From NCBI GenBank assembly GCA_017510065.1, contig JAFWOB010000114.1, positions 1 to 64,000 on the forward strand: DNA of 64,000 bases, written 5' to 3'. This stretch comes from Parasporobacterium sp. GTDB lineage: Bacteria; Bacillota; Clostridia; Lachnospirales; Lachnospiraceae. Within the stretch, counting starts at the first letter, position 1, and every line of letters begins with the position of its first letter. Positions 16,581 to 25,316 of the stretch are shown here, one piece after another. The position numbers were made by a program, and so were the translations under genes. Below the pieces are notes generated by a model. The model saw nothing but the letters and a program-made list of their open reading frames with translations, was not told the origin of the DNA and made no database searches.

Positions 16581-17346
16581 GTTGTTTGGCCTGACAGGAC
16601 CTGATGAATTAACTGTAAATGAATATCTGAAAACTTTTTTCCACCACAGTACAGAACACCCAAACGGATGGGGGCTCGCCATCTTCAGGGGAAATGAAGT
16701 CAACATTGAAAAAGAACCGGTTCCTGCGTTTCGGAGTAAATATCTCAAGGAACGCCTCAAGAGTCCGATCCGTTCCGGGACGCTGATGGGTCATATAAGA
16801 TTTGCAACCCGCGGCCATATGGAATATGACAACTGTCATCCATTCATGAAAAAGGATATCAGCGGAAGGTCCTGGACGTTTATGCACAATGGCACGATCT
16901 TCGACTGCCCGCTGTTGGACAGATACTTCTATACGCAGCTTGGTCAGACAGACAGCGAGCGGATCCTGCTTTGTATGATCGACCGGATCAATGAGGAAAC
17001 GTTACAGCAAGGCCATGCATTAACAGACAGGGAACGCTTTGATGTGATCAACCGTACAGTTCTTGATATCACTGCTCATAACAAAGTGAATTTTATGTTA
17101 TATGACGGAGATCTGTTTTATATTCACAAAAACATGAAAAACAGTATGTTTGTAAAATGTCTCGGTCAGTCATTGCTGTTTGCGACGAGCCCGCTGGATG
17201 ATCAGAACTGGGAACCTGTTCCGCTCTGTCAGCTTCTGGCTTATAAAAATGGCAGGCATATCCTGACCGGAACGATCCACCCGAATGAATATATAGCTGA
17301 TCCAAAAGACATGAAGCTGATCTTTCTGGACTATGCCACATTATGA
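16573..17346 (+). CDS. class II glutamine amidotransferase (YafJ/EgtC-like)
   Basis: 257 residues from ATG 16573, which puts the catalytic cysteine at position 2 (MCELFGLTGPD), as required in N-terminal nucleophile amidotransferases; the open frame extends back into gshA but those residues are not part of the family. Other landmarks are HPNGWGLAIF, GHIRFATRG and MHNGTIFD, the Gln-binding loops of the GATase_4 group. No synthetase domain is fused, so it probably acts as a gamma-glutamyl hydrolase or amidase. In actinobacteria the pair EgtA (Glu-Cys ligase) and EgtC (this family) works in ergothioneine synthesis; the 8 nt overlap with gshA suggests a similar handling of a gamma-glutamyl thiol here, though the other Egt enzymes are not present. 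Confidence 0.87.
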   Translation: MCELFGLTGPDELTVNEYLKTFFHHSTEHPNGWGLAIFRGNEVNIEKEPVPAFRSKYLKERLKSPIRSGTLMGHIRFATRGHMEYDNCHPFMKKDISGRSWTFMHNGTIFDCPLLDRYFYTQLGQTDSERILLCMIDRINEETLQQGHALTDRERFDVINRTVLDITAHNKVNFMLYDGDLFYIHKNMKNSMFVKCLGQSLLFATSPLDDQNWEPVPLCQLLAYKNGRHILTGTIHPNEYIADPKDMKLIFLDYATL

Positions 17347-17368
17347 TCGTATAAACAGGAAGATAATT

Positions 17369-18502
17369 ATGTGTGAAATAACCATTGAACAGCTCTCGGA
17401 CCTTCCTGAGAGTACCTACATGTTATGCGATATACGAGACAGCATCTCCTATTCCTACGGTACGATCCCCGGGGCGGAAAATAGATCGGACCTTATAGAG
17501 CAGGCTGAAAAAGGGCTGCTGCCGGCAGATAAGAAGATCATTTTGTTTTGTATGCATGGAACAAAAAGCATTGATCCATGTGAAGAACTGCGGGACCTCG
17601 GATATGAAGCCTACAGTTTATCCGGTGGCTATGCTTCCTGGCTGAAAAAGCAGCTTATCAAAACAGACCGCTCTTTCGAAATAGAAGAATCACTTCAGAA
17701 TAAAAGAAAATTCAAGGAAAAACTTTTCAGTCCCTTCGCCAGGGCGATCGTACAGTATAAACTCGTTGAACCGGGAGATAGGATCGCCGTCTGCATATCC
17801 GGCGGTAAGGATTCCATGCTGATGGCAAAATTGTTCCAACAACTGCAGCGTCACAGGAAATTTCCGTTCGAACTGGTGTTTCTGGTGATGGATCCGGGAT
17901 ATAACGAACTGAACCGAAAGCTGATCGAGAATAATGCTGAAATGTTAGGCGTGTCGATTCAGATCTTTGAATCCTCTATTTTCGATGCGGTGTACACCAT
18001 AGATAAATCGCCGTGCTATCTGTGTGCGCGAATGCGGCGCGGACATCTTTACAGTAAGGCCAAAGAACTCGGCTGCAATAAGATCGCCTTAGGACATCAT
18101 TTTGACGACGTGATCGAAACAACCCTGATGGGAATGCTGTGGGGCGGACAGATACAGGGCATGATGCCTAAATTGCGCAGCACGAATTTTGAAGGTATGG
18201 AACTGATCCGGCCGATGTATTTCGTGCGTGAAGATGATATCAAAGCGTGGCGTGATTATCATGGCCTTCATTTTATCCAATGCGCCTGCCACTTCACGGA
18301 TACATGCAGCTCGTGCCGCGAGGACGGTGCAGCAGTTTCAAAACGCATGGAAACAAAGCTGCTGATACGGCATCTGAAAGAAACAAATCCGAATGTTGAG
18401 ATCAATATCTTTAACAGCATCAATAATGTCTGTCTTGATACACTGATCGCATATAAACACAAGGGTAAAACACATCATTTTCTGGATACATATAAGGATT
18501 GA
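17369..18502 (+). CDS. rhodanese-TtcA-like fusion (sulfur transfer / tRNA or small-molecule thiolation)
   Basis: About 377 residues. The N-terminal 105 form a rhodanese domain with the active-loop cysteine in LFCMHGTKS; the C-terminal 270 form an ATP-pyrophosphatase of the TtcA/TilS group, with the PP-loop ISGGKDSML, GHHFDDVIET and the paired-cysteine segments CYLCARMRRG and CSSC of iron-sulfur TtcA-like enzymes. TtcA makes 2-thiocytidine in tRNA; here the rhodanese domain would supply the persulfide. ATG 17369 is preferred (GGAAG 8 bp upstream) over the 17333 start, which overlaps the amidotransferase. The gene ends the gshA cassette, so a thiolated small molecule is an alternative substrate. 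Confidence 0.87.
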   Translation: MCEITIEQLSDLPESTYMLCDIRDSISYSYGTIPGAENRSDLIEQAEKGLLPADKKIILFCMHGTKSIDPCEELRDLGYEAYSLSGGYASWLKKQLIKTDRSFEIEESLQNKRKFKEKLFSPFARAIVQYKLVEPGDRIAVCISGGKDSMLMAKLFQQLQRHRKFPFELVFLVMDPGYNELNRKLIENNAEMLGVSIQIFESSIFDAVYTIDKSPCYLCARMRRGHLYSKAKELGCNKIALGHHFDDVIETTLMGMLWGGQIQGMMPKLRSTNFEGMELIRPMYFVREDDIKAWRDYHGLHFIQCACHFTDTCSSCREDGAAVSKRMETKLLIRHLKETNPNVEINIFNSINNVCLDTLIAYKHKGKTHHFLDTYKD

Positions 18503-18508
18503 ACATCA

Positions 18509-18557
18509 ATATAATTGTATAGCTCTTTTGCGAGTGATACAATTATATTATCTTTTT
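18509..18557 (+). terminator. probable terminator after the thiol cassette
   Basis: ATATAATTGTAT (18509-18520) and ATACAATTATAT (18537-18548) are perfect complements, with CTC/GAG extending the stem inward; TCTTTTTG follows at 18551. The stem is AT-rich, so strength is uncertain. Confidence 0.6.
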
Positions 18558-18588
18558 GTTATGCGTATTTTGGAAAATGGAGGAATGA

Positions 18589-19164
18589 ATGATGTCTGAA
18601 CATACTGAACAAACAAAGCAAAAAGTTGCGAATGCAGGACCGCTTGGGCTTCTGGGATTTGGAATGACAACTGTTTTGTTAAATCTTCATAACGCCGGGG
18701 TGATCGAAATGTCTGTGATGATCCTGGCCATGGGCATTGCCATGGGAGGACTGGCCCAGTTTATCGCCGGACTGATGGAGTTCAAAGCAGGCAACACCTT
18801 TGGCGCTACCGCATTTACGGCTTACGGTCTGTTCTGGTGGTCGCTGGTACTGATCTTAGTGAATCCGGATTGGCTGCATGCGGAAGCAGCAGAGGGCAGG
18901 GGATTAGGTTTTTATATGCTTTTGTGGTGTATCTTTACCGTGTTTATGTTCATCGGGACCTTGAAGGCCAATCATGCAACACAGATCGTATTTGGCAGCC
19001 TTGCCTTACTCTTTCTTCTGCTGGCAATTGAAAACTTCACCGGCAGTCATGTGGTCGGTGTGATAGCAGGGATTGAAGGAATCATTTGCGGATGCTCCGC
19101 GATCTATACTGCAGTGGCAGGAATTATCGATGGAGAATTTCACAGACCTGTCATGCCGGTCTGA
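18589..19164 (+). CDS. acetate uptake transporter (GPR1/FUN34/SatP family)
   Basis: 191 residues, six membrane helices, of the AceTr family that moves acetate or succinate with protons (E. coli SatP). The family NPAPLGL signature appears as NAGPLGLLGFGMTT, followed by GGLAQFIAGLMEFKAGNTFG, an almost diagnostic stretch. GGAGG lies 8-12 bp upstream; either of the two adjacent ATG codons (18589 or 18592) could be used. It stands alone between two terminator-like regions and may serve acetate exchange in a fermentative cell. Confidence 0.92.
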   Translation: MMSEHTEQTKQKVANAGPLGLLGFGMTTVLLNLHNAGVIEMSVMILAMGIAMGGLAQFIAGLMEFKAGNTFGATAFTAYGLFWWSLVLILVNPDWLHAEAAEGRGLGFYMLLWCIFTVFMFIGTLKANHATQIVFGSLALLFLLLAIENFTGSHVVGVIAGIEGIICGCSAIYTAVAGIIDGEFHRPVMPV

Positions 19165-19300
19165 ACGCTGTATAAGGATTTGTTCCTTAAGATTCTGCCT
19201 GAAGCAATGAAAGCTGCACAGGAAGAAACCGAAAGATTCAACAGTCAGGAAACTATAGTACGTTACATAGAACCATCATTTTGAACAAGAGATTAGTATT

Positions 19301-19951
19301 ATGCTGACAGTAAAACAGAACCTGGCAGAAGTTATGAAAAAAGATGGTCATCCGGATCGATTTGTGAAAGGATGGGAGTTTCTGAATGTGTTGTTTCCTG
19401 CCGGATATTATATGGGCGATCGACCGCATACTCCGGGGAAAAAGGGATATGATATGTACGGTGTATTCTGGGATTACCCGGAGGGGCAGATGGGTGCCTT
19501 CCCGGTTCATGATAATGAACATCTGGTAGTAAAAGACATCTGCAGCTGGCGGGAAACCGTAAAAAGACCGGTGCTTCCGGAGGATCCCGGATATTGGAAA
19601 ATGCTTACTGATCTGGCAGCAGGAACCGACCGGGAAAATCAGTATATCTGTGTGATGCATCCGCAGGGCGTTTTTGAACGGCTTCACGATCTTCTTGGCA
19701 TGGAAGAAGCCATGGTTTCCTTCTATGAGGAACCGGAAGAGATGCATGCCCTGATTGATTTCATTGTGGACGTGGAGATGGAATTTGCCAAAGCGATGGT
19801 GGAGAAAGAAGTGGAACGAGCCTGTTTAAGAGGCGGAAAGCATTACTTTATCCCGTCTCTCTCTGCCGGGGCACCGGGTTCTTATTATCCGGGTGTTATG
19901 GAAGCCGTAGATGCACAGATCGAGAAAATGAGTGCCAGAATGTTCCAATGA
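19301..19951 (+). CDS. uroporphyrinogen decarboxylase-family protein with internal deletion
   Basis: 216 residues. The first 165 (RFVKGWEFLNVLF, GYDMYGVFWDYPEGQMGAFP, FERLHDLLGMEEAM) match the N-terminal half of URO-D-like proteins common in Lachnospiraceae, and the last 45 (ERACLRGGKHYFIPSLSAG, PGVMEAVDAQIEKM) match the extreme C-terminus. Normal members are about 350 residues; the middle of the TIM barrel, including the metal/substrate segment, is missing with the frame kept. The protein is unlikely to fold as an active barrel. It overlaps the next HAD gene by 4 nt. Family members in this group are often corrinoid-linked methyltransferases or of unknown role rather than haem enzymes. Confidence 0.8.
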   Translation: MLTVKQNLAEVMKKDGHPDRFVKGWEFLNVLFPAGYYMGDRPHTPGKKGYDMYGVFWDYPEGQMGAFPVHDNEHLVVKDICSWRETVKRPVLPEDPGYWKMLTDLAAGTDRENQYICVMHPQGVFERLHDLLGMEEAMVSFYEEPEEMHALIDFIVDVEMEFAKAMVEKEVERACLRGGKHYFIPSLSAGAPGSYYPGVMEAVDAQIEKMSARMFQ

Positions 19952-20643
19952 TAAAAGCAGTCATTTTTGATATCGATAATACTTTGCTCAGTTTCGATGC
20001 GTATGTGAAATACGCCATGAAGAACGGATTTGAAGAATTCGGGATCGGTCCCTATCAGGAATCGATGTATCCGGTTTTTCATCGGATCAATCTGGGGCTG
20101 TGGGAAGCCATTGAACGAAATGAGATCACCTTTGAAGAACTGGAGAAAGTACGATGGAATAAAGTGTTTCAGGCACTGGGGATCTCTGCGGACGGACCGG
20201 CGTTTGAAACGTATTTCAGAGACTGCCTGTTTGAAAATGCGATTCCGGTAGAGGGGGCGGCAGATCTGCTTCAGTATCTGCAGGGAAAGTATCTGCTGTT
20301 TGCAGCCAGCAACGGACCGTATCATCAACAGGTAAACCGGCTGCGAATTGCCGGTATGCTGCCGTTCTTTTCACAGCTTTTTATTTCAGAAGAAATGGGA
20401 TGCTCCAAGCCATCGGAACAGTTTTTTCAGATGTGTCTGCTTCGTATCAATCAAAAGGCAGGAGACTTGATCAGGCCGGAAGAGATCATGGTCATCGGCG
20501 ATTCCATAACGGCAGATATAAATGGCGGGAAACAAGCCGGTATGAAGACCTGTCTTTATAATCCTGAAAAGCGGACCGTCCCATTCGATCAGAAACCGAA
20601 TCATGAAGTGATGAGCCTGGAGGAGGTTCAAACGTTTTTATAA
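19948..20643 (+). CDS. HAD superfamily hydrolase (YjjG-like)
   Basis: 231 residues with the full HAD set: FDIDNTLL (nucleophile Asp and acid/base Asp), AASNGPYHQQ (motif II Ser/Asn), SKPSEQFF (motif III Lys) and VIGDSITADINGG (motif IV). A helical cap lies between motifs I and II, as in subfamily I nucleotide or sugar-phosphate phosphatases such as YjjG. Its ATG overlaps the stop of the URO-D-like gene (ATGA), so they are translationally coupled. The substrate is unknown. Confidence 0.88.
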   Translation: MIKAVIFDIDNTLLSFDAYVKYAMKNGFEEFGIGPYQESMYPVFHRINLGLWEAIERNEITFEELEKVRWNKVFQALGISADGPAFETYFRDCLFENAIPVEGAADLLQYLQGKYLLFAASNGPYHQQVNRLRIAGMLPFFSQLFISEEMGCSKPSEQFFQMCLLRINQKAGDLIRPEEIMVIGDSITADINGGKQAGMKTCLYNPEKRTVPFDQKPNHEVMSLEEVQTFL

Positions 20644-20699
20644 TCAGAAAACTGGCACAAGATACGGGAATGTTGTATCTCGTACAGAAAAGGTGGATC

Positions 20700-23600
20700 A
20701 TGAAGCGTACTTTTTTTCTTGCATTTGTATTATGCTTTTGCTTTATTGTTCAGGTCTTTGGTAAGGATGTACTTCCCGGTACATCAGAGAATGCTTCCCT
20801 GCAGGTGACAGCCCGGCCTTCCTCGAGCGGACAGCTTTCGGTGAAGCAGGGAATCCTGACCAACGAAAAGGGAGATCCGGCCGTTCTTCATGGTGTCAGT
20901 ACCCATGGTATCAACTGGTATCCGGACTATATCAACGAACCATTATTTCAGGATCTTTCCTCAAACTGGAACTGTAATCTGATCAGGCTTGCCATGTATT
21001 CCGAGGACTATCTCAAATATCCGAAAGAGAATCTGGCGATTCTTCATAAGGGCATAGAAGCAGCCATTGCGTCAGACATGTACGTGATCGTTGACTGGCA
21101 TATCCTGGAAGATCGCGATCCCAATCAGCATATGCAGGAAGCGGAACAGTTTTTCGCCGGCATTGCTGAAGAATATGCCGGGGTTCCCAATGTTCTGTAT
21201 GAAATCTGCAATGAACCTAACGGTCCTGTAACCTGGGAAGATATCTGCCGATACTCGAATGAACTGATCCCGCTGATCCGCAGTTACAGTCCGGAGGCTG
21301 TTATTTTTGTCGGCACCCCGGACTATGACAGGGATCTGACTAGTCCGAAGGAAAATCCGCTTCCTTTTGAGAATGTCATGTACAGCTTTCATTTTTATAC
21401 CGCATCACATCATGAGGAAATGCTGCAGATACTCTCAGATGCTGTGGATGCGGATCTGCCGGTTTTTATTACCGAGTGCGGTATCACCGAAGAAAACGGT
21501 GACGGCAGGATCGATTATGAATATGCGGAGAAATGGTATACCTATCTGGCAGAGCATCAGCTTGGTTTTGTGGTCTGGAATCTGTCAAATAAACAGGAAT
21601 CGTCTTCTTTTATAAAAGCCACATCCACTGCCTGTTTTGCTTTGCGTGATGAAGATCTGACCGATACCGGCAAATGGGTACGCTCCCTGCTCCAGGAAAC
21701 ACCTCCAGACCAGATTCCCCGCGGTGCTGTTTATCCAGAGTATTCTTTCTGGGACTTTTTCCGGATCCAGTTCGCATCTCTTGGACGGGACAGCAGGTCT
21801 GCAGTGAAGAACTGGCCCTTTATCGCACTGGGAAGTATCCTGGTGCTGGCGGCTGCCTTCCTGATCCTGAAAAACCTGAACCGCAAAAGCGGAAAGAAAC
21901 TTTATACCTATGACACTTATGTAAACGCCTGTTCCCCGGACATCTCCGTAACGAAACAGAAAAGTGTCGGAAAGCAGCTGCGGCAGATCCTGATCATTGT
22001 GCTTTTGTTCCTCTCCTTGATCTATCTGTGTTGGCGTGTTGCGTACTCTATAAACGTAAAAGCCGGATGGCTGCCCATTGTCTGTAATATACTTCTTCTC
22101 ATGGTGGAACTTCTGGGTTTTCTGGAGTCCTGTGTTCATTATGCCAATATGATGAGCCAGGATGAACGGCCGCTGCCGGTAATTTCAGATGAGGAATTCC
22201 CGGACGTGGATATCTTTATCGCAACCTATAATGAGCCGGAAGAACTGCTTCAAAAAACCATCAACGGATGCAAGCATCTCAAATATCCCGACGCTTCCAA
22301 AGTACATATCTGGATCTGCGATGATAACCGCCGCAGCAGCATGAAGGAACTCGCCCTTTCCATGGGGGTAGGATATTTTGACCGTCCTGACAATCAGGGG
22401 GCAAAAGCAGGAAATCTCAATCACGCGATGGGACTTACCAGCGCTCCCTATATTGTAACGCTGGATGCAGATATGATCGTACGAAGCGATTTCCTGCTGA
22501 AAACCATTCCTTATTTTGTACATGTGGAAAAATGCGGTACCGGGCTGCCGGAAGAAGAGAGGAAGCATCTTGGGCTTTTGCAGACCCCTCAATGCTTCTA
22601 CGATCCGGATGTTTTTCAGTTTGCGCTTTATTCCGAGCGGGCTGTTCCTAATGAACAGGACTTTTTCTACCGGGCGATCGAGGTTGGAAAAACCTCTACT
22701 AACAGCGTCATTTATGGAGGCTCCAATACTGTTCTTTCCAGAAAAGCTCTGGAAGATATCGGAGGGTTTTATACGGGCTCCATTACGGAGGATTTCGCTA
22801 CAGGCATGCTGATCGAATCCGCCGGCTATCTGTCCCTGGCTACGCCGGAACCCCTGGCCAGCGGCATGACGCCGAATACTTTTGAAGACCATATCAAACA
22901 GCGGACCCGCTGGGGAAGAGGGGTGATCAATACAGCAAAAGCCCTGCATCTTGTAAGGAGAAAAGGTCTGTCTTTTCTGCAGAAGCTCAGTTATCTGAGT
23001 TCTGTCGTATATTGGTATTCTCCGCTGAAAAATCTGATCTATCTCCTGGCACCGATCATGTTTGCTGTGTTTAATATTCCTGTATTCCGCTGCAGCTGGC
23101 TGGAACTTCTGGTTTTCTGGCTGCCTATGTTTATCCTGCAGGATTTGACCTTACGGATCATCGGCAGGAACAAGATCTCACTGAAATGGAGCAGCATATA
23201 CGAAACCTGTGTCATGCCTTTTCTTCTGGTTCCGGTTATCAAGGAGACGCTTGGCATTACCCTGTCCACATTTGTTGTGACAGATAAATCGGGAAAAACA
23301 ATAAAGAAAAGATCCAGGCTTCCTTATATGTTCCCGTTTCTGCTCCTGACTGCATTGTCGGTATTCGGGATCATCCGGGTCAACCTGATCGCAAATCTGC
23401 CGAATCTGTTCGGAATGTTCATTATTTTATTCTGGCTGATACGAAATCTGTACAGTATCGTCATGGCATTGTTCTTAATCTCCGGAAGAGATACGGAAGA
23501 CGATACGGAATCTGTTTATGTGAAAGACGGTGAACTGGCGGCATTGAAGCGTTCATCAGACGAAAGAGTTTTTGAAGGGATCACTACCGGAATGACCGAG

Positions 23601-23906
23601 CATAATATGCTGATCCTCCTGGACGAAAGCGGAATGAAAACCGGCGATCTGACACAGATCGGTATCGATACGTTGGACTATCATGTTACCATGAAGGGGA
23701 TCATCACCCATGTCAGATATCTGCGCTTATCGGAACGCTGTATCGTGACTGTGGAGATCCTGGATTATTTCGATCAGCGGGACGAGTATCTCCAGATCCT
23801 GTATGATCGGATTCCATCCCTTCCGCAGTCCCTGACGCATGATCTTGGCCTCTTTGGACTGCTGTGGCGTAATATTGGCTATCGACTGATAAAAACAGTA
23901 AGATGA
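20700..23906 (+). CDS. GH5 cellulase fused to GT2 cellulose synthase-like enzyme
   Basis: 1068 residues from ATG 20700 (AGGTGG at 20691-20696; the frame opens at 20670). A signal-anchor (about 4-20) is followed by a GH5 domain (about 45-345) with acid/base Glu in ICNEPNG (near 170) and nucleophile Glu in FITECG (near 258). After a membrane helix (about 380-400) and another (430-455) comes a GT2 cellulose-synthase domain with ATYNEPEE (near 505), LDADM (near 588), TEDFATG (near 696) and the processive QRTRWGRG (QxxRW, near 734), then more membrane helices and a C-terminal beta-rich domain placed like PilZ but lacking a clear RxxxR. Clostridioides makes a cellulose-like polymer with separate CcsA (GT2) and CcsZ (GH5); here both are one chain, so synthesis and trimming would be physically linked. 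No CcsB-like or GGDEF gene is adjacent. It overlaps ktrB by 4 nt. Confidence 0.9.
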   Translation: MKRTFFLAFVLCFCFIVQVFGKDVLPGTSENASLQVTARPSSSGQLSVKQGILTNEKGDPAVLHGVSTHGINWYPDYINEPLFQDLSSNWNCNLIRLAMYSEDYLKYPKENLAILHKGIEAAIASDMYVIVDWHILEDRDPNQHMQEAEQFFAGIAEEYAGVPNVLYEICNEPNGPVTWEDICRYSNELIPLIRSYSPEAVIFVGTPDYDRDLTSPKENPLPFENVMYSFHFYTASHHEEMLQILSDAVDADLPVFITECGITEENGDGRIDYEYAEKWYTYLAEHQLGFVVWNLSNKQESSSFIKATSTACFALRDEDLTDTGKWVRSLLQETPPDQIPRGAVYPEYSFWDFFRIQFASLGRDSRSAVKNWPFIALGSILVLAAAFLILKNLNRKSGKKLYTYDTYVNACSPDISVTKQKSVGKQLRQILIIVLLFLSLIYLCWRVAYSINVKAGWLPIVCNILLLMVELLGFLESCVHYANMMSQDERPLPVISDEEFPDVDIFIATYNEPEELLQKTINGCKHLKYPDASKVHIWICDDNRRSSMKELALSMGVGYFDRPDNQGAKAGNLNHAMGLTSAPYIVTLDADMIVRSDFLLKTIPYFVHVEKCGTGLPEEERKHLGLLQTPQCFYDPDVFQFALYSERAVPNEQDFFYRAIEVGKTSTNSVIYGGSNTVLSRKALEDIGGFYTGSITEDFATGMLIESAGYLSLATPEPLASGMTPNTFEDHIKQRTRWGRGVINTAKALHLVRRKGLSFLQKLSYLSSVVYWYSPLKNLIYLLAPIMFAVFNIPVFRCSWLELLVFWLPMFILQDLTLRIIGRNKISLKWSSIYETCVMPFLLVPVIKETLGITLSTFVVTDKSGKTIKKRSRLPYMFPFLLLTALSVFGIIRVNLIANLPNLFGMFIILFWLIRNLYSIVMALFLISGRDTEDDTESVYVKDGELAALKRSSDERVFEGITTGMTEHNMLILLDESGMKTGDLTQIGIDTLDYHVTMKGIITHVRYLRLSERCIVTVEILDYFDQRDEYLQILYDRIPSLPQSLTHDLGLFGLLWRNIGYRLIKTVR

Positions 23907-25294
23907 TGAAACCATACAACAGATCAAATTCTAAAAAAACCCAATTCTCAACAGTCCGGATCATCATGCTGACATTTCTTGTCGTTATTCTGATCGGAAC
24001 TTTCCTGCTGGTTCTTCCGGTCTCTACGGCTTCCGGAGAGTGGTGTCCGTTTCTTACCGCACTGTTTACAGCAACAACCAGTGTCTGCGTGACCGGACTG
24101 GTTGTTGTTGATACCTATTCTTACTGGAGCATATTCGGCAAGGTGATCATTCTGCTCCTGATCCAGGTCGGTGGTCTCAGCGTAGTGATTCTATGGGCAA
24201 GGATGATGATGATGCTCCGCAAACGCTTCAGCCTGCGTTTTCAGATGCTGATAAGGGACTATTATGATCTGGACACTCTGCAGGGGATCCTGAGATTTAT
24301 GAAGAAGGTTGTCAAGGGAACGCTGATCGTTGAAGGCACAGGTGCTTTTTTGTACAGCCTGATCCTTATCCCAAAATCCGGTTTCCTGAAAGGTCTCTGG
24401 CTTTCGGTGTTTACCTCTGTGTCCGCATTCTGTAACGCCGGAATCGATGTTTTCGGACCGGACAGTCTGATCCCTTACCAGAGTAATCTGCCCATGAATC
24501 TCATCACCATGCTGCTGATCATTCTGGGCGGTCTGGGATTTTTTGTCTGGTTTGACATGCTGCGGACATTCGGTGAATGCCGGAAAATGAAGATCGGATT
24601 CCGAAGCTTTTTTGGAAGGCTGCATGAACATACGAAACTGGTGCTTGCAGTCACGCTGACCCTGATCGTTTCCGGAACGATCATTGTTTATATAGGGGAA
24701 TTTCGCAATCCTGCAACCATTGGAAATATGAACTTCGGAGAGAAGGTGCTGGCCAGCTTTTTTCAATCCGTCACCTTCAGAACGGCCGGTTTTTCCACCA
24801 TTCCGCAGCAGGAGCTTACCCCGTTTACCTGCATTGCCGGACTGTTCTATATGTTGATCGGCGGATCGCCTACGGGTACAGCCGGCGGGATCAAAACGGT
24901 TACGGCGGCGGTATTGATCATGAATGCTTTATCCTATATCCGTCAGGAAAATAAGACCGTTATGTTTGGAAGAACGATCCCTCATCAGATGGTCTCCAGA
25001 GCGGTGGCCATCATTACCATAAGTATCTCCATGACGGTTCTTTTCATTGAACTTCTTCTGCTGACCAATGATGTGCCGGTTTTGTCAGCTGTTTATGAGA
25101 TCTTCAGCGCAACAGGAACGGTTGGCTTATCAAGGGCCTTGACTGCGTCGCTGAATCCGATCGGAAAAGGGATCGTGATGGTAGCCATGTATGTCGGCAG
25201 GATCGCTCCGATCTCGATGGTGCTGTTTTTTATTACTGGCAATAGACCTAAAAATATGATCCACTATCCGGATGGGAAGTTCCTGATGGGATGA
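23903..25294 (+). CDS. ktrB: KtrB/TrkH family potassium (or sodium-coupled) uptake channel subunit
   Basis: 463 residues with the four membrane-pore-membrane repeats of the TrkH/KtrB family. Selectivity loops are visible around TTSVCVTGLVVVDT, SVSAFCNAGIDVFG, SVTFRTAGFSTIPQ and IFSATGTVGLS. It imports K+ and is gated by the RCK protein encoded next door. Start may be ATG 23903, overlapping the cellulose synthase fusion stop by 4 nt, or the adjacent ATG 23906. The overlap makes it part of the same transcript as the fusion gene, an odd pairing of polymer synthesis with ion homeostasis. Confidence 0.92.
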   Translation: MMKPYNRSNSKKTQFSTVRIIMLTFLVVILIGTFLLVLPVSTASGEWCPFLTALFTATTSVCVTGLVVVDTYSYWSIFGKVIILLLIQVGGLSVVILWARMMMMLRKRFSLRFQMLIRDYYDLDTLQGILRFMKKVVKGTLIVEGTGAFLYSLILIPKSGFLKGLWLSVFTSVSAFCNAGIDVFGPDSLIPYQSNLPMNLITMLLIILGGLGFFVWFDMLRTFGECRKMKIGFRSFFGRLHEHTKLVLAVTLTLIVSGTIIVYIGEFRNPATIGNMNFGEKVLASFFQSVTFRTAGFSTIPQQELTPFTCIAGLFYMLIGGSPTGTAGGIKTVTAAVLIMNALSYIRQENKTVMFGRTIPHQMVSRAVAIITISISMTVLFIELLLLTNDVPVLSAVYEIFSATGTVGLSRALTASLNPIGKGIVMVAMYVGRIAPISMVLFFITGNRPKNMIHYPDGKFLMG

Positions 25295-25316
25295 CAGAAC
25301 AGAAAGGAATCAAGAA

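Noticed and set aside
19165..19300. Short frame LYKDLFLKILPEAMKAAQEE and onward as a small gene or gene remnant
   Set aside because: About 38 codons with no start of its own and no family match; it could be a remnant but the evidence is too thin to annotate.
23500..23906. Functional PilZ domain at the C-terminus of the GH5-GT2 fusion
   Set aside because: The position and beta-rich look fit, but there is no clear RxxxR (RSSDER has the wrong spacing) and no clean DxSxxG, so c-di-GMP binding is not claimed.
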